A stretch of DNA of 64,000 nucleotides from an uncultured Bacilli bacterium (GCA_934120715.1 CAKOUW010000001.1:248001-312000), one strand, 5' to 3'; numbered from the stretch's first letter, positions 52,425 through 60,847 are shown. Program-made: numbers and translations. Notes: generated by a model not told the origin, from the sequence alone.

Positions 52425-53327
52425 TTATTTTAATGTTTTTTGTACTGGTTTTTCTAATAAATCTGTCCAATGTCCACTAGGCATAAATGCTGATGTGTCT
52501 TGACCATTTCTTTGTGCTTGTTGAAATGCATTCCGTTGTTCATCAGTAAGAACATCTTTAAAATGACTTGAATAGAATTTATACCATGCATTGTAAGATG
52601 GTGTTGCAGTGATATGTTTATCAATTTCAGGGGCTGATAATTCTACACCAAATTTTGTTGTTTGATATACCATATATTCTAATGCATATTGTTCCTCAGT
52701 TAAATCAATTTCAGGTATTCTTCCATGAGCCATATCATGTCTACATCTCCAAATATGACCACCCATAGCATCAATTGCAAAATATAAATCAACTTCACTT
52801 AAATTATTAATTCTTTCTACATCTTTAATACTACCTGGATCTATTCCGTAGATTCTAGCATTCTTAATTCTATCCTCTTTTTCTTGCTCGCTTTCTAAAT
52901 AATCAGAAACTTCTTTTCCATTATATAATTTTAAGTTTAGAACTTTTGCTCCATTAGAAAATGCTCTACCATTAACAATTTCCTTAATTCTATTTTCAGG
53001 TGCAACTACATCCCACTCAATAGTAGGCATAGCATCTTTTTCTTCATCTCCTGAACGTTGTAAATCATAACTGCAAATTGGATTTACACCACCCATAACT
53101 TCTGTTAAAACCGGTAATAATTCATCTAATACTTCTTTTGTGGATGAAGCAGTTGATATTAACAAATATTCATCACCACTAAATGTTATACTTATTTCTT
53201 TTGAATCTAATGTTCCTTCAACACGACCCATTAGTGCAGCAAATGGATGTGTATTTAATCTTTCACCATATTTTTTCTTCAATAATTCATCTAACTCACT
53301 AGAAGTAGAAATTAAAGTTTTTGCCAT
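52425..53327 (-). CDS. Unknown protein, first gene of the TcmP cassette
   Basis: 300 residues, no recognised family. N-terminus MAKTLISTSSELDELLKKKYG, a beta-rich region (EISITFSGDEYLLISTASS), an internal stretch DPGSIKDVERINNLSEVDLYFAIDAMGGHIWRCRHDMAH, and a C-terminal RNAFQQAQRNGQDTSAFMPSG. No membrane helix. Ribosome site GGGAGG. Promoter with -10 TATAAT at 53357-53362 and two 18-bp direct repeats upstream of it. TcmP follows after 83 bases. Confidence 0.55.
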   Translation of the reverse strand: MAKTLISTSSELDELLKKKYGERLNTHPFAALMGRVEGTLDSKEISITFSGDEYLLISTASSTKEVLDELLPVLTEVMGGVNPICSYDLQRSGDEEKDAMPTIEWDVVAPENRIKEIVNGRAFSNGAKVLNLKLYNGKEVSDYLESEQEKEDRIKNARIYGIDPGSIKDVERINNLSEVDLYFAIDAMGGHIWRCRHDMAHGRIPEIDLTEEQYALEYMVYQTTKFGVELSAPEIDKHITATPSYNAWYKFYSSHFKDVLTDEQRNAFQQAQRNGQDTSAFMPSGHWTDLLEKPVQKTLK

Positions 53328-53356
53328 TTTTAAAACCTCCCTTTGTCTAGTTATTC

Positions 53357-53384
53357 ATTATAGCATACTTTTATATTATTGAAA
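53357..53384 (-). promoter_or_regulatory. Promoter of the TcmP cassette
   Basis: -10 TATAAT at 53357-53362, 16-base spacer, -35 TTTCAA at 53379-53384 on the minus strand. Confidence 0.6.
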
Positions 53385-53432
53385 CAAAAAACTACATTTT
53401 TACTAATTATTCATACAAAAAACTACATTTTT
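53384..53432. repeat. Two 18-bp direct repeats next to the TcmP cassette promoter
   Basis: ACAAAAAACTACATTTTT at 53384-53401 and again at 53415-53432, 31 bases apart from start to start, i.e. about three helical turns. They abut the -35 box, as expected of an operator or activator site. Confidence 0.7.
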
Positions 53433-53439
53433 TTCTAAA

Positions 53440-54786
53440 TTATCTTTCGTAATCATCTTTTTCTTTGCTTAAATCTAAATCTTCAATGTCATCATCATCT
53501 AAAACATTGTCTTCATACATTTCATTAACAACATCAATGTATTTATCGTCTTTATCATACCAACTATGAAGTTTATCATGTAAGAAAGACATTAGTTTCT
53601 CGAACTTATCTTTCCAATAGTTTAGTGTATCCTTTAAATCATTTATTTTAGATTTTAAAAATGATATTTCATTATCTTTTTCTTTTATAGTATCATTTAA
53701 AGTCTTAACTCTTAAATTAAGTGCTTCATTATTTTCAGTAAGAGTTCTAATTTTATCGTTCTTATCTTTTAATTGTTCATGGGCATTAACTAATGTATTA
53801 GATAAGGTTTGTATTTTATCATATTCTTTACTAGTATTATCTACTTGTTCGATAAAGTCGATAAAAGAATCTTTATCTTCTTTTGATAAAATATAATTAT
53901 CTTTATTTAGTTTAGATGTTTTTAATTTATCAATTTTATCTTTTATATCTTTGTAGTTTTGTTTTAACTCTGAAGATTTTTTATTTGCTTGTTTTAGATT
54001 TTCAGTATTTTTTTCAATTTGTTTCTTCATCTCAATATAGTTATCCATATCGGACACATGAATATCTCTGTTTCTACCTTTTTGTTTTTTCTTTAAAGTA
54101 GATTCTAACCTATATACTTGGTTAAATTCTTCAATACATAATGTTCTCATTTTATCTTGTAATCTTATTAGAGATTCTTTTGTAAATACATCGGATTTAC
54201 CAACTTGTTTTTCCATTCCATTTTTATTCTTATATTTAATTGGAACACCAACAATATGTAAGTGTGGACTAGTCTCATCATAATGGATTATAGCACTAGC
54301 TACTTTAAAATTAGGAACTAATAATTCTAAATCATTAACTTGTTTTTTATAGACTTCTGACATTTTCCTTTTAAAATCTTCATCTTTGGTATCCCAGTAT
54401 TCTTTATCTCCAAGTTCAAGAATTATTTCACAAGCAAGATCCTTTTTCTCATTATTAGATACATTATCAAAATAATTATCTATCATTCTACTAGGTCTAG
54501 ATTGTTTAGAATTGTATTCAAGTCTTACTTCTTCAAACTCACTTAAATATAATTCTTTTACATCATCAAGTGGAGAAGAAGTTCCTCTTACTATTTCAAT
54601 TAGTTCTTGTTGATTATCATATTTTCTATAATTATGTTTATCTACCTTTGATAATTGTCTTACATTTTGAATTGCATTATTTGGTAAAGAAGTTGTTCCA
54701 CTTAAATTATTTTTACCATTTTGTTTAGATATATTTTTTCTATTTTTATCACTACCTAAATGTAGGGAATAAGCAAGTTCTGACAT
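53440..54786 (-). CDS. MobV-family relaxase (Mob/Pre)
   Basis: 448 residues. Relaxase motif with the His triad: IIHYDETSPHLHIVGVPI (about 167-184). N-terminal part contains SLHLGSDKNRKN and the ERV..RNSKQSRP-like region (YNSKQSRPSRMIDNYF); the second half is a long coiled coil (about 215-400). It nicks oriT to start conjugative mobilization. Ribosome site AAGGAGG. The hairpin-rich region directly upstream (54787-55036) is the likely oriT. Closest in layout to TnpZ of Tn4451-type elements. Confidence 0.9.
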   Translation of the reverse strand: MSELAYSLHLGSDKNRKNISKQNGKNNLSGTTSLPNNAIQNVRQLSKVDKHNYRKYDNQQELIEIVRGTSSPLDDVKELYLSEFEEVRLEYNSKQSRPSRMIDNYFDNVSNNEKKDLACEIILELGDKEYWDTKDEDFKRKMSEVYKKQVNDLELLVPNFKVASAIIHYDETSPHLHIVGVPIKYKNKNGMEKQVGKSDVFTKESLIRLQDKMRTLCIEEFNQVYRLESTLKKKQKGRNRDIHVSDMDNYIEMKKQIEKNTENLKQANKKSSELKQNYKDIKDKIDKLKTSKLNKDNYILSKEDKDSFIDFIEQVDNTSKEYDKIQTLSNTLVNAHEQLKDKNDKIRTLTENNEALNLRVKTLNDTIKEKDNEISFLKSKINDLKDTLNYWKDKFEKLMSFLHDKLHSWYDKDDKYIDVVNEMYEDNVLDDDDIEDLDLSKEKDDYER

Positions 54787-55036
54787 AGTTTTCCTCCTTT
54801 CAAGAAGTGACCACTTGAGTGGTCATTTTGGCCATCCAAAATTTCTAACCCCCTAGGAATTTTGTACGTTCCATACAAAATATCCAGTGGGCTAAGGTTT
54901 AACACCTTAGAATCCGTTTACTTTATTCCGTAATAACCAAAACTTCGTAATGGTTAAAACTACATAAAGTATTAATTTTTAAATTGCTATCGCCACTTAC
55001 AAAATTACTTTGTAATTTCATAACGTGCCACGCATT
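54787..55036. repeat. Hairpin-rich region, probable oriT of the mobilizable element
   Basis: Five inverted repeats in a row: TGACCACTTGAGTGGTCA at 54808-54825 (perfect 18-bp palindrome), ATTTTGG/CCAAAAT at 54825-54842, ATTTTGTA/TACAAAAT at 54859-54881, CTAAGGT/ACCTTAG at 54892-54910, and AAATTAC/GTAATTT at 55002-55018. It lies between the relaxase and recombinase genes, the place of oriT in Tn4451-like elements. Confidence 0.65.
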
Positions 55037-56890
55037 TTAAAAATCTTCTTCGGTAACATTATCGGGTATTTTTTCAAATACATCTCTAATGTTTACCTTT
55101 ATATCATTTGGGTTATTCTTTGTAGCAAGCATTCCCATTGATAACCAGTTATTATCTCCATTATTATCTTTTTGCAATGGGAATATTCTTACTGGAACTT
55201 CATCTTTTAATATTGGACCAATATCTAATTTTTCAGTATCTTTATAAAATGTACCTTTATATAAATTAACCTCATAACATTCGTTCAGCCTATAAAAATT
55301 TTGCATTATATCTTTAATACTAGTAAACTCACTATATCTTACTGGAATTGAAGTTTGTATTCCATTAAAGTCAATAATCATTTCTCTTTTACAATCGATA
55401 TAACCTTGATTAAATAACATCTTAAAATCTTCGTAGAAAGTACTTCTAAAATTAACTTTCTTAACAACATACATATTATTTATTTCTTCAAGTTTTATAT
55501 CATCAATATATCTCATTATTATATCAGCTTTATCATCTCTATCTAAATCAGGCCAACATTCTTCAAATGCATGATATGTAAGTGGTAATTTAATTTTGTT
55601 AATATAGTCCATATCTCTTTTAAGTAATATATCATCAACAGTAAAATTTAATTGTTCTGCTTGTTGATTAGATATTATCTTTTCTTCTAAATCTTTAATT
55701 AGATTATCTAATTTTTCAGTTTCATCTTTAAATTCTTCTATTGTAAACAACTCATTAACAAATCCTTCTTTTAATCTTTTCTTTTTATTATTTAGTTTCT
55801 TAATTTCTTCTTCTAGTTCATCTTTAGGATTTTCTAATTTATTTTTAAGTACTGGTAAGAAGAATTCATTAACAACTGAATCATATTCAAAAACATCATT
55901 TAAAATATGCATTATTGCTTCTTCAATTTTATTTTCTTTAATATTGTTTTTACAATCTTCACATCTATAATAGAAATACCATTTATCATTTTTTACTTTA
56001 TGAGTTGCTCCGCCAGCAAGTATTCTTCCACATTTAGAACACTTTAATTTTTGTAAGAAAAGATAAGTTTGAGTTCTCATATAATTCCTAGAATTCTTTT
56101 TCTTTTGTACTTGGCAGTTTTCCCATAATTCTTTACTTACTAATGGTTCAACTACATTTTCATAATAAACTGAATTGCCACTTCTTTTACCTGATACATA
56201 ATCTCCTTTATAAATTTCGTTAGATATTATTTTTAAAATGGTTGTATCTCTCCAATTTGTTTTACCTAATACTTTTTCCTCGTTGTAGATTTTAGCTATC
56301 TTAACATAAGTACAACCCTCAAAATATAAATTAAATATTCTTATAATGATATCTTTAGTTAGTGGATCTGGTACTAATAATCTATCTACATGTTTATAAC
56401 CTAGTGGTGCTCTTGCTGGAATATGTCCTGCCTTAATTGCTCCAGATAATCCTACTTTTGTTCTCTCACTTGTTCTTTCTATTTCTTGTTGAGATACACT
56501 CATTAATATTCTTGAAATCATTTTACCATTAGCATTTGTAGTATTAATATCATCATTAGCACAATCTAAATAAGCATTATTTTCTTCTAAAAATTTAATA
56601 ATATTTTCCCAATCGTAAACACTTCTTGTAAGTCTATCTAGTTTTAATACCACAATAGTATTACATTTCTTATCTTTAATATCTTGTAATAGTTCTTCAA
56701 ATGCAGGTCTTTTATTACCAGTTTTAGCACTTATACCAGCATCTTTATAGACTTTATATATTTCATAACTTTTATATTCACACATAGCCCTTAATCGTTT
56801 TTCTTGTTCTGGTAAACTAAATCCTTCTCTTGCTTGATCCTCGGTACTAACACGAATATAAAGTCCTGCTACTTTCTTTTCTTCATTCAT
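55037..56890 (-). CDS. Large serine recombinase (element integrase, TndX/TnpX-like)
   Basis: 617 residues. N-terminal resolvase domain with nucleophile Ser15 in YIRVSTEDQA, KLDRLTR, and ERTSERTKVGLSGAI; a recombinase domain (about 165-260); a zinc ribbon (CSKCGR...CEDC, about 292-325); then a coiled coil (about 365-410) and a C-terminal tail. It integrates and excises the element by a single-site crossover at att sites with a 2-base core. Ribosome site AAAAGGAG. Its leader has a terminator and a 23-codon ORF. Att sites are not identified. Confidence 0.93.
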   Translation of the reverse strand: MNEEKKVAGLYIRVSTEDQAREGFSLPEQEKRLRAMCEYKSYEIYKVYKDAGISAKTGNKRPAFEELLQDIKDKKCNTIVVLKLDRLTRSVYDWENIIKFLEENNAYLDCANDDINTTNANGKMISRILMSVSQQEIERTSERTKVGLSGAIKAGHIPARAPLGYKHVDRLLVPDPLTKDIIIRIFNLYFEGCTYVKIAKIYNEEKVLGKTNWRDTTILKIISNEIYKGDYVSGKRSGNSVYYENVVEPLVSKELWENCQVQKKKNSRNYMRTQTYLFLQKLKCSKCGRILAGGATHKVKNDKWYFYYRCEDCKNNIKENKIEEAIMHILNDVFEYDSVVNEFFLPVLKNKLENPKDELEEEIKKLNNKKKRLKEGFVNELFTIEEFKDETEKLDNLIKDLEEKIISNQQAEQLNFTVDDILLKRDMDYINKIKLPLTYHAFEECWPDLDRDDKADIIMRYIDDIKLEEINNMYVVKKVNFRSTFYEDFKMLFNQGYIDCKREMIIDFNGIQTSIPVRYSEFTSIKDIMQNFYRLNECYEVNLYKGTFYKDTEKLDIGPILKDEVPVRIFPLQKDNNGDNNWLSMGMLATKNNPNDIKVNIRDVFEKIPDNVTEEDF

Positions 56891-56919
56891 TAATCTTCAA
56901 CTCCTTTTCCTACAAAAAA

Positions 56920-56958
56920 GGGAGTCAAAAATACTAGTTAAAACTAATACCTTTGACT
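56920..56958 (-). terminator. Attenuator-like terminator in the leader of the recombinase gene
   Basis: On the minus strand GGAGTCAAAGGTATTAG pairs with CTAGTATTTTTGACTCC (17 bp with G-T pairs, loop TTTTAA) and is followed by CTTTTTTG. It lies between the promoter and the recombinase ribosome site, and overlaps the last codons of the leader ORF. Confidence 0.85.
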
Positions 56959-57005
56959 CCACTTAATTTCATATTATATTTTTTATTAATTGTGCTTTTG
57001 ACCAT
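56934..57005 (-). CDS. 23-residue leader ORF of the recombinase gene
   Basis: ATG at 57005 preceded by AAAAAGGAGGTACACT, an ideal ribosome site. The peptide begins MVKSTINKKYNMKLSGVKG and ends FN; its TAG stop lies in the loop and 3' arm of the terminator hairpin. Ribosomes translating it would cover the 5' arm of the hairpin, a layout typical of translation-dependent attenuation. Confidence 0.7.
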   Translation of the reverse strand: MVKSTINKKYNMKLSGVKGISFN

Positions 57006-57060
57006 AGTGTACCTCCTTTTTAATAAAAGACGGATACTGCTTGTCATTTATTGGTTTTAT

Positions 57061-57089
57061 ATAATATACTCAAAAATCCATTTTGTCAA
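57061..57089 (-). promoter_or_regulatory. Promoter of the recombinase leader
   Basis: -35 TTGACA at 57084-57089, 17-base spacer, -10 TATTAT at 57061-57066 on the minus strand. Confidence 0.85.
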
Positions 57090-57111
57090 TTCCCTGATTA
57101 GAGTATAGATA

Positions 57112-57384
57112 TTAGTTATGTTTTAAATAATTTTCTAATTCAGATAGTTTAATCTTATTATTTAAGTTTTCAATAAATATCTCATTAGAATAATTAAAAG
57201 CTAGAAAGGTTATATCGTTAATTATAATTCTATGTGGTTCTAAATATATAAGATTAGTTTTATCTATTGTCCTTAAATTACCATTAATAATAATTGGTTT
57301 AACACTACAAAACTCACAAATAAATTCTAATCTCTTTTTTAATGATTCTTCCATTCTAACTTCTTGCTTGATAACATTTACCAT
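57112..57384 (-). CDS. Hypothetical protein, 90 residues
   Basis: From the ATG at 57384 (AAAGGATTG before it). VNVIKQEVRMEESLKKRLEFICEFCS, then a beta-rich part (KPIIINGNLRTI, LEPHRIIINDITFLAFNYSNEIFI). Not recognised. It lies between tRNA-Thr and the recombinase promoter and may be the outermost gene of the mobile element or its target-side neighbour. Confidence 0.55.
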   Translation of the reverse strand: MVNVIKQEVRMEESLKKRLEFICEFCSVKPIIINGNLRTIDKTNLIYLEPHRIIINDITFLAFNYSNEIFIENLNNKIKLSELENYLKHN

Positions 57385-57425
57385 TTTAATCAATCCTTTC
57401 TTTGAAAGACTTTTTTCTAAACAAG

Positions 57426-57455
57426 AAAAAAATCAATCCTAATTTAGAATTGATT
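57426..57455 (-). terminator. Terminator downstream of tRNA-Thr(GGT)
   Basis: AATCAAT / ATTGATT stem with an 11-base loop and T7 on the minus strand. A second hairpin, CTCGAA / TTCGAG (57467-57489), precedes it. Confidence 0.7.
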
Positions 57456-57501
57456 GTCTATTTATTCTCGAAACTATAAAAAGTTCGAGCGGATTTCCCT
57501 A

Positions 57502-57575
57502 TGGTGCCGAAAGACAGAATTGAACTGTCCGCTGATCCTTACCAAGGACCTGTTTTACCACTAAACTATATCGGC
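57502..57575 (-). tRNA. tRNA-Thr (anticodon GGT)
   Basis: Acceptor GCCGATA / TTTCGGC-type pairing with ACCA, D arm GTTT/AAAC, anticodon stem GGTCC / GGATC around loop TTGGTAA, T arm GGACAG-TTCAATT-CTGTC. Anticodon GGT reads ACC/ACT. 74 bases. Confidence 0.9.
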
Positions 57576-57622
57576 AACTATTCATATTATATTATAGATG
57601 ATTTTTTTTGAAAAGGGGTATT

Positions 57623-58327
57623 ATGAAAAATATTGATTATTTAAAGGGGCTAACTATCGCCCATAGGGGTATTTATGATAATATTGAAGTCCCAGAAAAT
57701 TCTTTTTTGTCTTTTCTTTTAGCAAAAAAGGAGAAATTACCTATTGAACTGGATGTTAGATATACTAAGGACAAAAAATTGGTTATATTTCATGATAATA
57801 ATTTATATAGAATGACTGGCATAAATAAAAAAGTAAATAAATCTACATTTGATGAAATAAAGAATTTTTCTTTAGCTAAAACTAAATATAAGATTCCACT
57901 ACTAGAAGATATATTATCTCTTATTAATGGTAATGTATTATTAAACTTAGAAATAAAGGAGAAAAATACTGATATATGTTTAGAACTTGTTAAAATACTT
58001 GATAATTATAATGGAACTTTTATTATTAGTTCCTTTTATCCAAATATTATTAGTTGGTTTAGAAAAAATAGGCCCAACTACATTATTGGTTTGATTGTTG
58101 GAGTGGATTTTTCTTCTAGATTTGGAATTTTTGATTATTGTAAAGCTGACTTTATAGCTATTTCTAAAAAACAAGTAAAATTTAAAAAAATACAAAAGAA
58201 GAGAAATGCTGGTACCATTATATTAACTTGGACAATTCAAAATAAAGAAGAGCTGCTTGAATATAGTGATTACAGTGACTCTTTTATTGCAAATATTAAA
58301 CCTAATCATTTATTTATTAAACATTAA
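57623..58327 (+). CDS. Glycerophosphodiester phosphodiesterase
   Basis: About 234 residues from the ATG at 57623 (AAAGGGG ribosome site). GDPD motifs: IAHRGIYDNIEVPENSFLSF (His and Glu of the metal site, about 11-30), IELDVRYTKDKKLVIFHDNNLYRMTG (about 46-72) and LNLEIKEK; C-terminal VLTWTIQNKEE-type strand. It releases glycerol 3-phosphate from deacylated phospholipids or teichoic acid. No signal peptide. Convergent with the ATP-grasp gene, with an 18-base overlap. Confidence 0.93.
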   Translation: MKNIDYLKGLTIAHRGIYDNIEVPENSFLSFLLAKKEKLPIELDVRYTKDKKLVIFHDNNLYRMTGINKKVNKSTFDEIKNFSLAKTKYKIPLLEDILSLINGNVLLNLEIKEKNTDICLELVKILDNYNGTFIISSFYPNIISWFRKNRPNYIIGLIVGVDFSSRFGIFDYCKADFIAISKKQVKFKKIQKKRNAGTIILTWTIQNKEELLEYSDYSDSFIANIKPNHLFIKH

Positions 58328-59233
58328 GTCGATAGCATCACTATATATTAACTTAATTTTATTACTAATTTCCTTGTTTTCAATTAATAAATTTTTCATC
58401 ATTACTCCACTGTTGATTTCTAATACATAGTATGAATTTTTATTTGTTTTTATAATATCTATAGAACAGAATATTATATCCAATTTACTTGTTATTTTTT
58501 TAATTATCTCTTCAATTTTATTTTTAGTTTCACTATCAATTTCTAATGAAGCTAGTGCACCAGTAGATAGATTAAATTTCCAACTATGCTTATACTCTTC
58601 ATTTTCTTTTAATACTACATCTTTATTTAAACCATTATAGTCTTTAAAATAGTTATAGTTATACTTTTTAAGTAACTCTTTAATTGTTGATTTACCATCG
58701 CCATAGATAATTGGCAATATTTTCTTATAAATTAGTCTTATTTCATTGTTTAATACAACTACTCTATACTCATTCTCTATATTATAAAATGGGCAAATAC
58801 TATATGATTTTTCGCCACTTAGTTTGTTATAAAACTTTTTTATTTCAGCAAGATTTGCAAAATGTTTAACGTTTTTACCGCATGTTCCTTTATTTATTTT
58901 GATAACTATATCTTTATTATAATTTTTGTAGATATTTTTTATATATTCATAATCATTCATACAGTTAGCATAGTCATTTTTATTGGTCTTTGTGTATAGT
59001 AATTTGTGTTCAATAACTGGTATATCATATAAATTTAATAATTCATATGTAGCATATTTATCATCAAATATTTTCGCAAGAGATGCTTTATTTAAATCAA
59101 ACTTGTATCCTGTTATTGTTCTTACTTTTTTATCTTTTTCTAAAACAGTTACCCAATCATTAGAGATAAATGTACATTTTATATCTTTTTCATTACTAAT
59201 TTCTTTAATTAATTTTTGAATTATATTGATCAT
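58310..59233 (-). CDS. ATP-grasp ligase-like protein
   Basis: 307 residues. The ATP-grasp fold is shown by IVIKINKGTCGKNVKHFANL (phosphate loop), EYRVVVLNNEIRLIYKKILPIIYGDGKSTIKELL (about 165-200), and metal ligands in DIIFCSIDIIKTN..YYVLEINSGVMM near the C-terminus. Closest in outline to cyanophycin synthetase/RimK-type ligases that join amino acids or peptides. No partner precursor peptide is adjacent, so the substrate is open. Ribosome site AGGTGAT. Confidence 0.8.
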   Translation of the reverse strand: MINIIQKLIKEISNEKDIKCTFISNDWVTVLEKDKKVRTITGYKFDLNKASLAKIFDDKYATYELLNLYDIPVIEHKLLYTKTNKNDYANCMNDYEYIKNIYKNYNKDIVIKINKGTCGKNVKHFANLAEIKKFYNKLSGEKSYSICPFYNIENEYRVVVLNNEIRLIYKKILPIIYGDGKSTIKELLKKYNYNYFKDYNGLNKDVVLKENEEYKHSWKFNLSTGALASLEIDSETKNKIEEIIKKITSKLDIIFCSIDIIKTNKNSYYVLEINSGVMMKNLLIENKEISNKIKLIYSDAIDLMFNK

Positions 59234-59336
59234 ATGATATCACCTTTTTAAATAAGACTTTTTATTTTTAAATTATTTTATAATCTATTTTAATTGTTGT
59301 ATTTATTTTTATCAATATATTTTGAAATAATTGTAA

Positions 59337-59853
59337 TTATTCCTGTTTTATATAGTTTAATATTTTAGAGACTAATGGTTTAAATATTGAATACAGTATA
59401 TAACCAATAATTCCACCAATAACATTTGTTATTATATTTGTTATATCGGAAGTTCTAGCACCATTTATTAATGACTGTATAATCTCAATACTTAGACTTA
59501 ATAGGAAGTATAGAGAATCACTTTTGGTAGTCCTATTTTGTCTTTTTTTATTAGCGGTAGTAAAAAACTAAATGGTATTGTCATTATTACATTTAAGCCA
59601 ATTTGTCTTATAAAATTACCTCTACCATTTAAAGCATCAATAAATGGGGTTAAATTCATACTGATATATGGATGATTAAATATAAATGGTAAGGAAGTTA
59701 TTATTGGCATTAAGGTAAATATAATACAAATGATAAATATATATACATCGTAGTGTTTATAAATAATACGTCCTTACCTTTTTCTTTCCATTGTTTATAG
59801 AATATTGTACTATATAAAATAGCTAAGGCTGTAAAATCTATTATTTCTTTCAT
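59337..59853 (-). pseudogene. VanZ-family membrane protein gene, broken by two frameshifts
   Basis: An intact start (GGAGATAG before the ATG at 59853) reads MKEIIDFTALAILYSTIFYK, then runs out; a second frame (59498-59710) continues LMPIITSLPFIFNHPYISMN and INVIMTIPFSFLLPLI; a third frame gives FLLSLSIEIIQSLING and TSDITNIITNVIGGIIGY to a stop at 59337. The parts in order form a VanZ-like protein. At least two frameshifts make it a pseudogene unless the errors are in the sequence. Confidence 0.75.
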
Positions 59854-59868
59854 ATCTATCTCCTATAT

Positions 59869-60203
59869 GTTACTATTTTGGGTATAAGAAATTATATCCT
59901 GTATCTTTTTAGTGAGTAAACCATCTTTATTACAATAAGCATATATTACTCCATGCTCGCTTTTTATTAATCTAGCTTCAGGACTTTGTTCTGGATATAG
60001 CTTAACTAAATTTGTTCTAGTAGATTTTGCATAAGCAATAAATGATATGTAATGTTTTTTACTAATTTCGTGATTGAACCTTACAAAATATTTATTTAAT
60101 TTTAGCAGGAATATTTCACAATTAAAAGTGATTGATTCTTCAATTTATTTTTTTCTCTTAATTTTTTTATTAGTTTACTTGTTGTGTATATTGCATAAAT
60201 TTT
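59869..60203 (-). pseudogene. Remnant ORF of unknown family, split by a frameshift
   Basis: The minus strand reads IYTTSKLIKKLREKNKL in one frame and then, in another frame, ITFNCEIFLLKLNKYF, FNHEISKKHYISFIAYAKST and RLIKSEHGVIYAYCNKDG to a TAG at 59869. No start codon with a ribosome site is found. Family not recognised. It lies between the broken VanZ gene and tRNA-Thr(CGT), so the whole interval 59.3-60.2 kb is decaying. Confidence 0.45.
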
Positions 60204-60218
60204 TTTGATGATTAAACT

Positions 60219-60241
60219 AAAACGACTTTTGACAAGTCGCT
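60219..60241 (-). terminator. Terminator of tRNA-Thr(CGT)
   Basis: On the minus strand GCGACTT / AAGTCGT (one G-T pair) with a 5-base loop and TTTT, about 40 bases after the tRNA. Confidence 0.65.
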
Positions 60242-60279
60242 TAACTTATAGTACTCAAGAAAAATTAATTTTTATTTTT

Positions 60280-60355
60280 TGGTGCCGAATAAAGGACTTG
60301 AACCTTCGACCTTTGCATTACGAATGCACTGCTCTACCAACTGAGCTAATTCGGC
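60280..60355 (-). tRNA. tRNA-Thr (anticodon CGT)
   Basis: Acceptor GCCGAAT / ATTCGGC with ACCA, anticodon stem GTGCA / TGCAA around loop TTCGTAA, T arm GAAGG-TTCAAGT-CCTTT. Anticodon CGT reads ACG. A hairpin ATGTTGTA / TACAACAT lies 4 bases before its 5' end. Confidence 0.9.
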
Positions 60356-60368
60356 AAATATGTTGTAT

Positions 60369-60767
60369 TTATTTACAACATTTTATATTAATTAAACGTA
60401 GCCTTTTTCTATCAAGAATACCATCTATGATATCATCAACTTGACTTTTGTGTTCATCACTATATCTTGATAGGGTTATGTTTGCTTCATCACTTGAAAA
60501 TGGGATAACAATCTGTTCTGGGTAGCTAAGTGCAACTAGAGTACCTACTGTACAAAATACTTTAGCTGGCACTGTTAAATTAATTCGCTCTGCCTCGTGA
60601 TTTATGTCAATTTCTTTAAATAGACTAATATACTCTTCATCTAGAGCATATTCATAAAGTCTTTTTTCTAATTTTGGCATATTAAAAATATTTATTTTTC
60701 TTGATGCAAGCTTTGAACAAAATAAGATTAAAAATTCATACTCACTTAGCACTTGTTTTTCTTTCAT
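60369..60767 (-). CDS. Hypothetical protein, 132 residues
   Basis: Soluble, no motif recognised. N-terminus MKEKQVLSEYEFLILFCSKL, middle YALDEEYISLFKEIDINHEAERINLTV, C-terminus DDIIDGILDRKRLRLINIKCC. Ribosome site AGAGGA. Its 3' end overlaps the hairpin in front of tRNA-Thr(CGT), so that hairpin may also serve as its terminator. Confidence 0.55.
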   Translation of the reverse strand: MKEKQVLSEYEFLILFCSKLASRKINIFNMPKLEKRLYEYALDEEYISLFKEIDINHEAERINLTVPAKVFCTVGTLVALSYPEQIVIPFSSDEANITLSRYSDEHKSQVDDIIDGILDRKRLRLINIKCCK

Positions 60768-60847
60768 ACTATCCTCTTTCCTAGTCTAAAATTTAATACA
60801 TTTTTATTATATTATATTAGTTTGAAAATGTAAATCATTATCAATTT

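Noticed and set aside
57400..57600. Integration of the mobile element into the tRNA-Thr(GGT) gene
   Set aside because: No duplicated tRNA end is seen on the other side of the accessory block, and large serine recombinases rarely use tRNA genes; att sites remain unknown.
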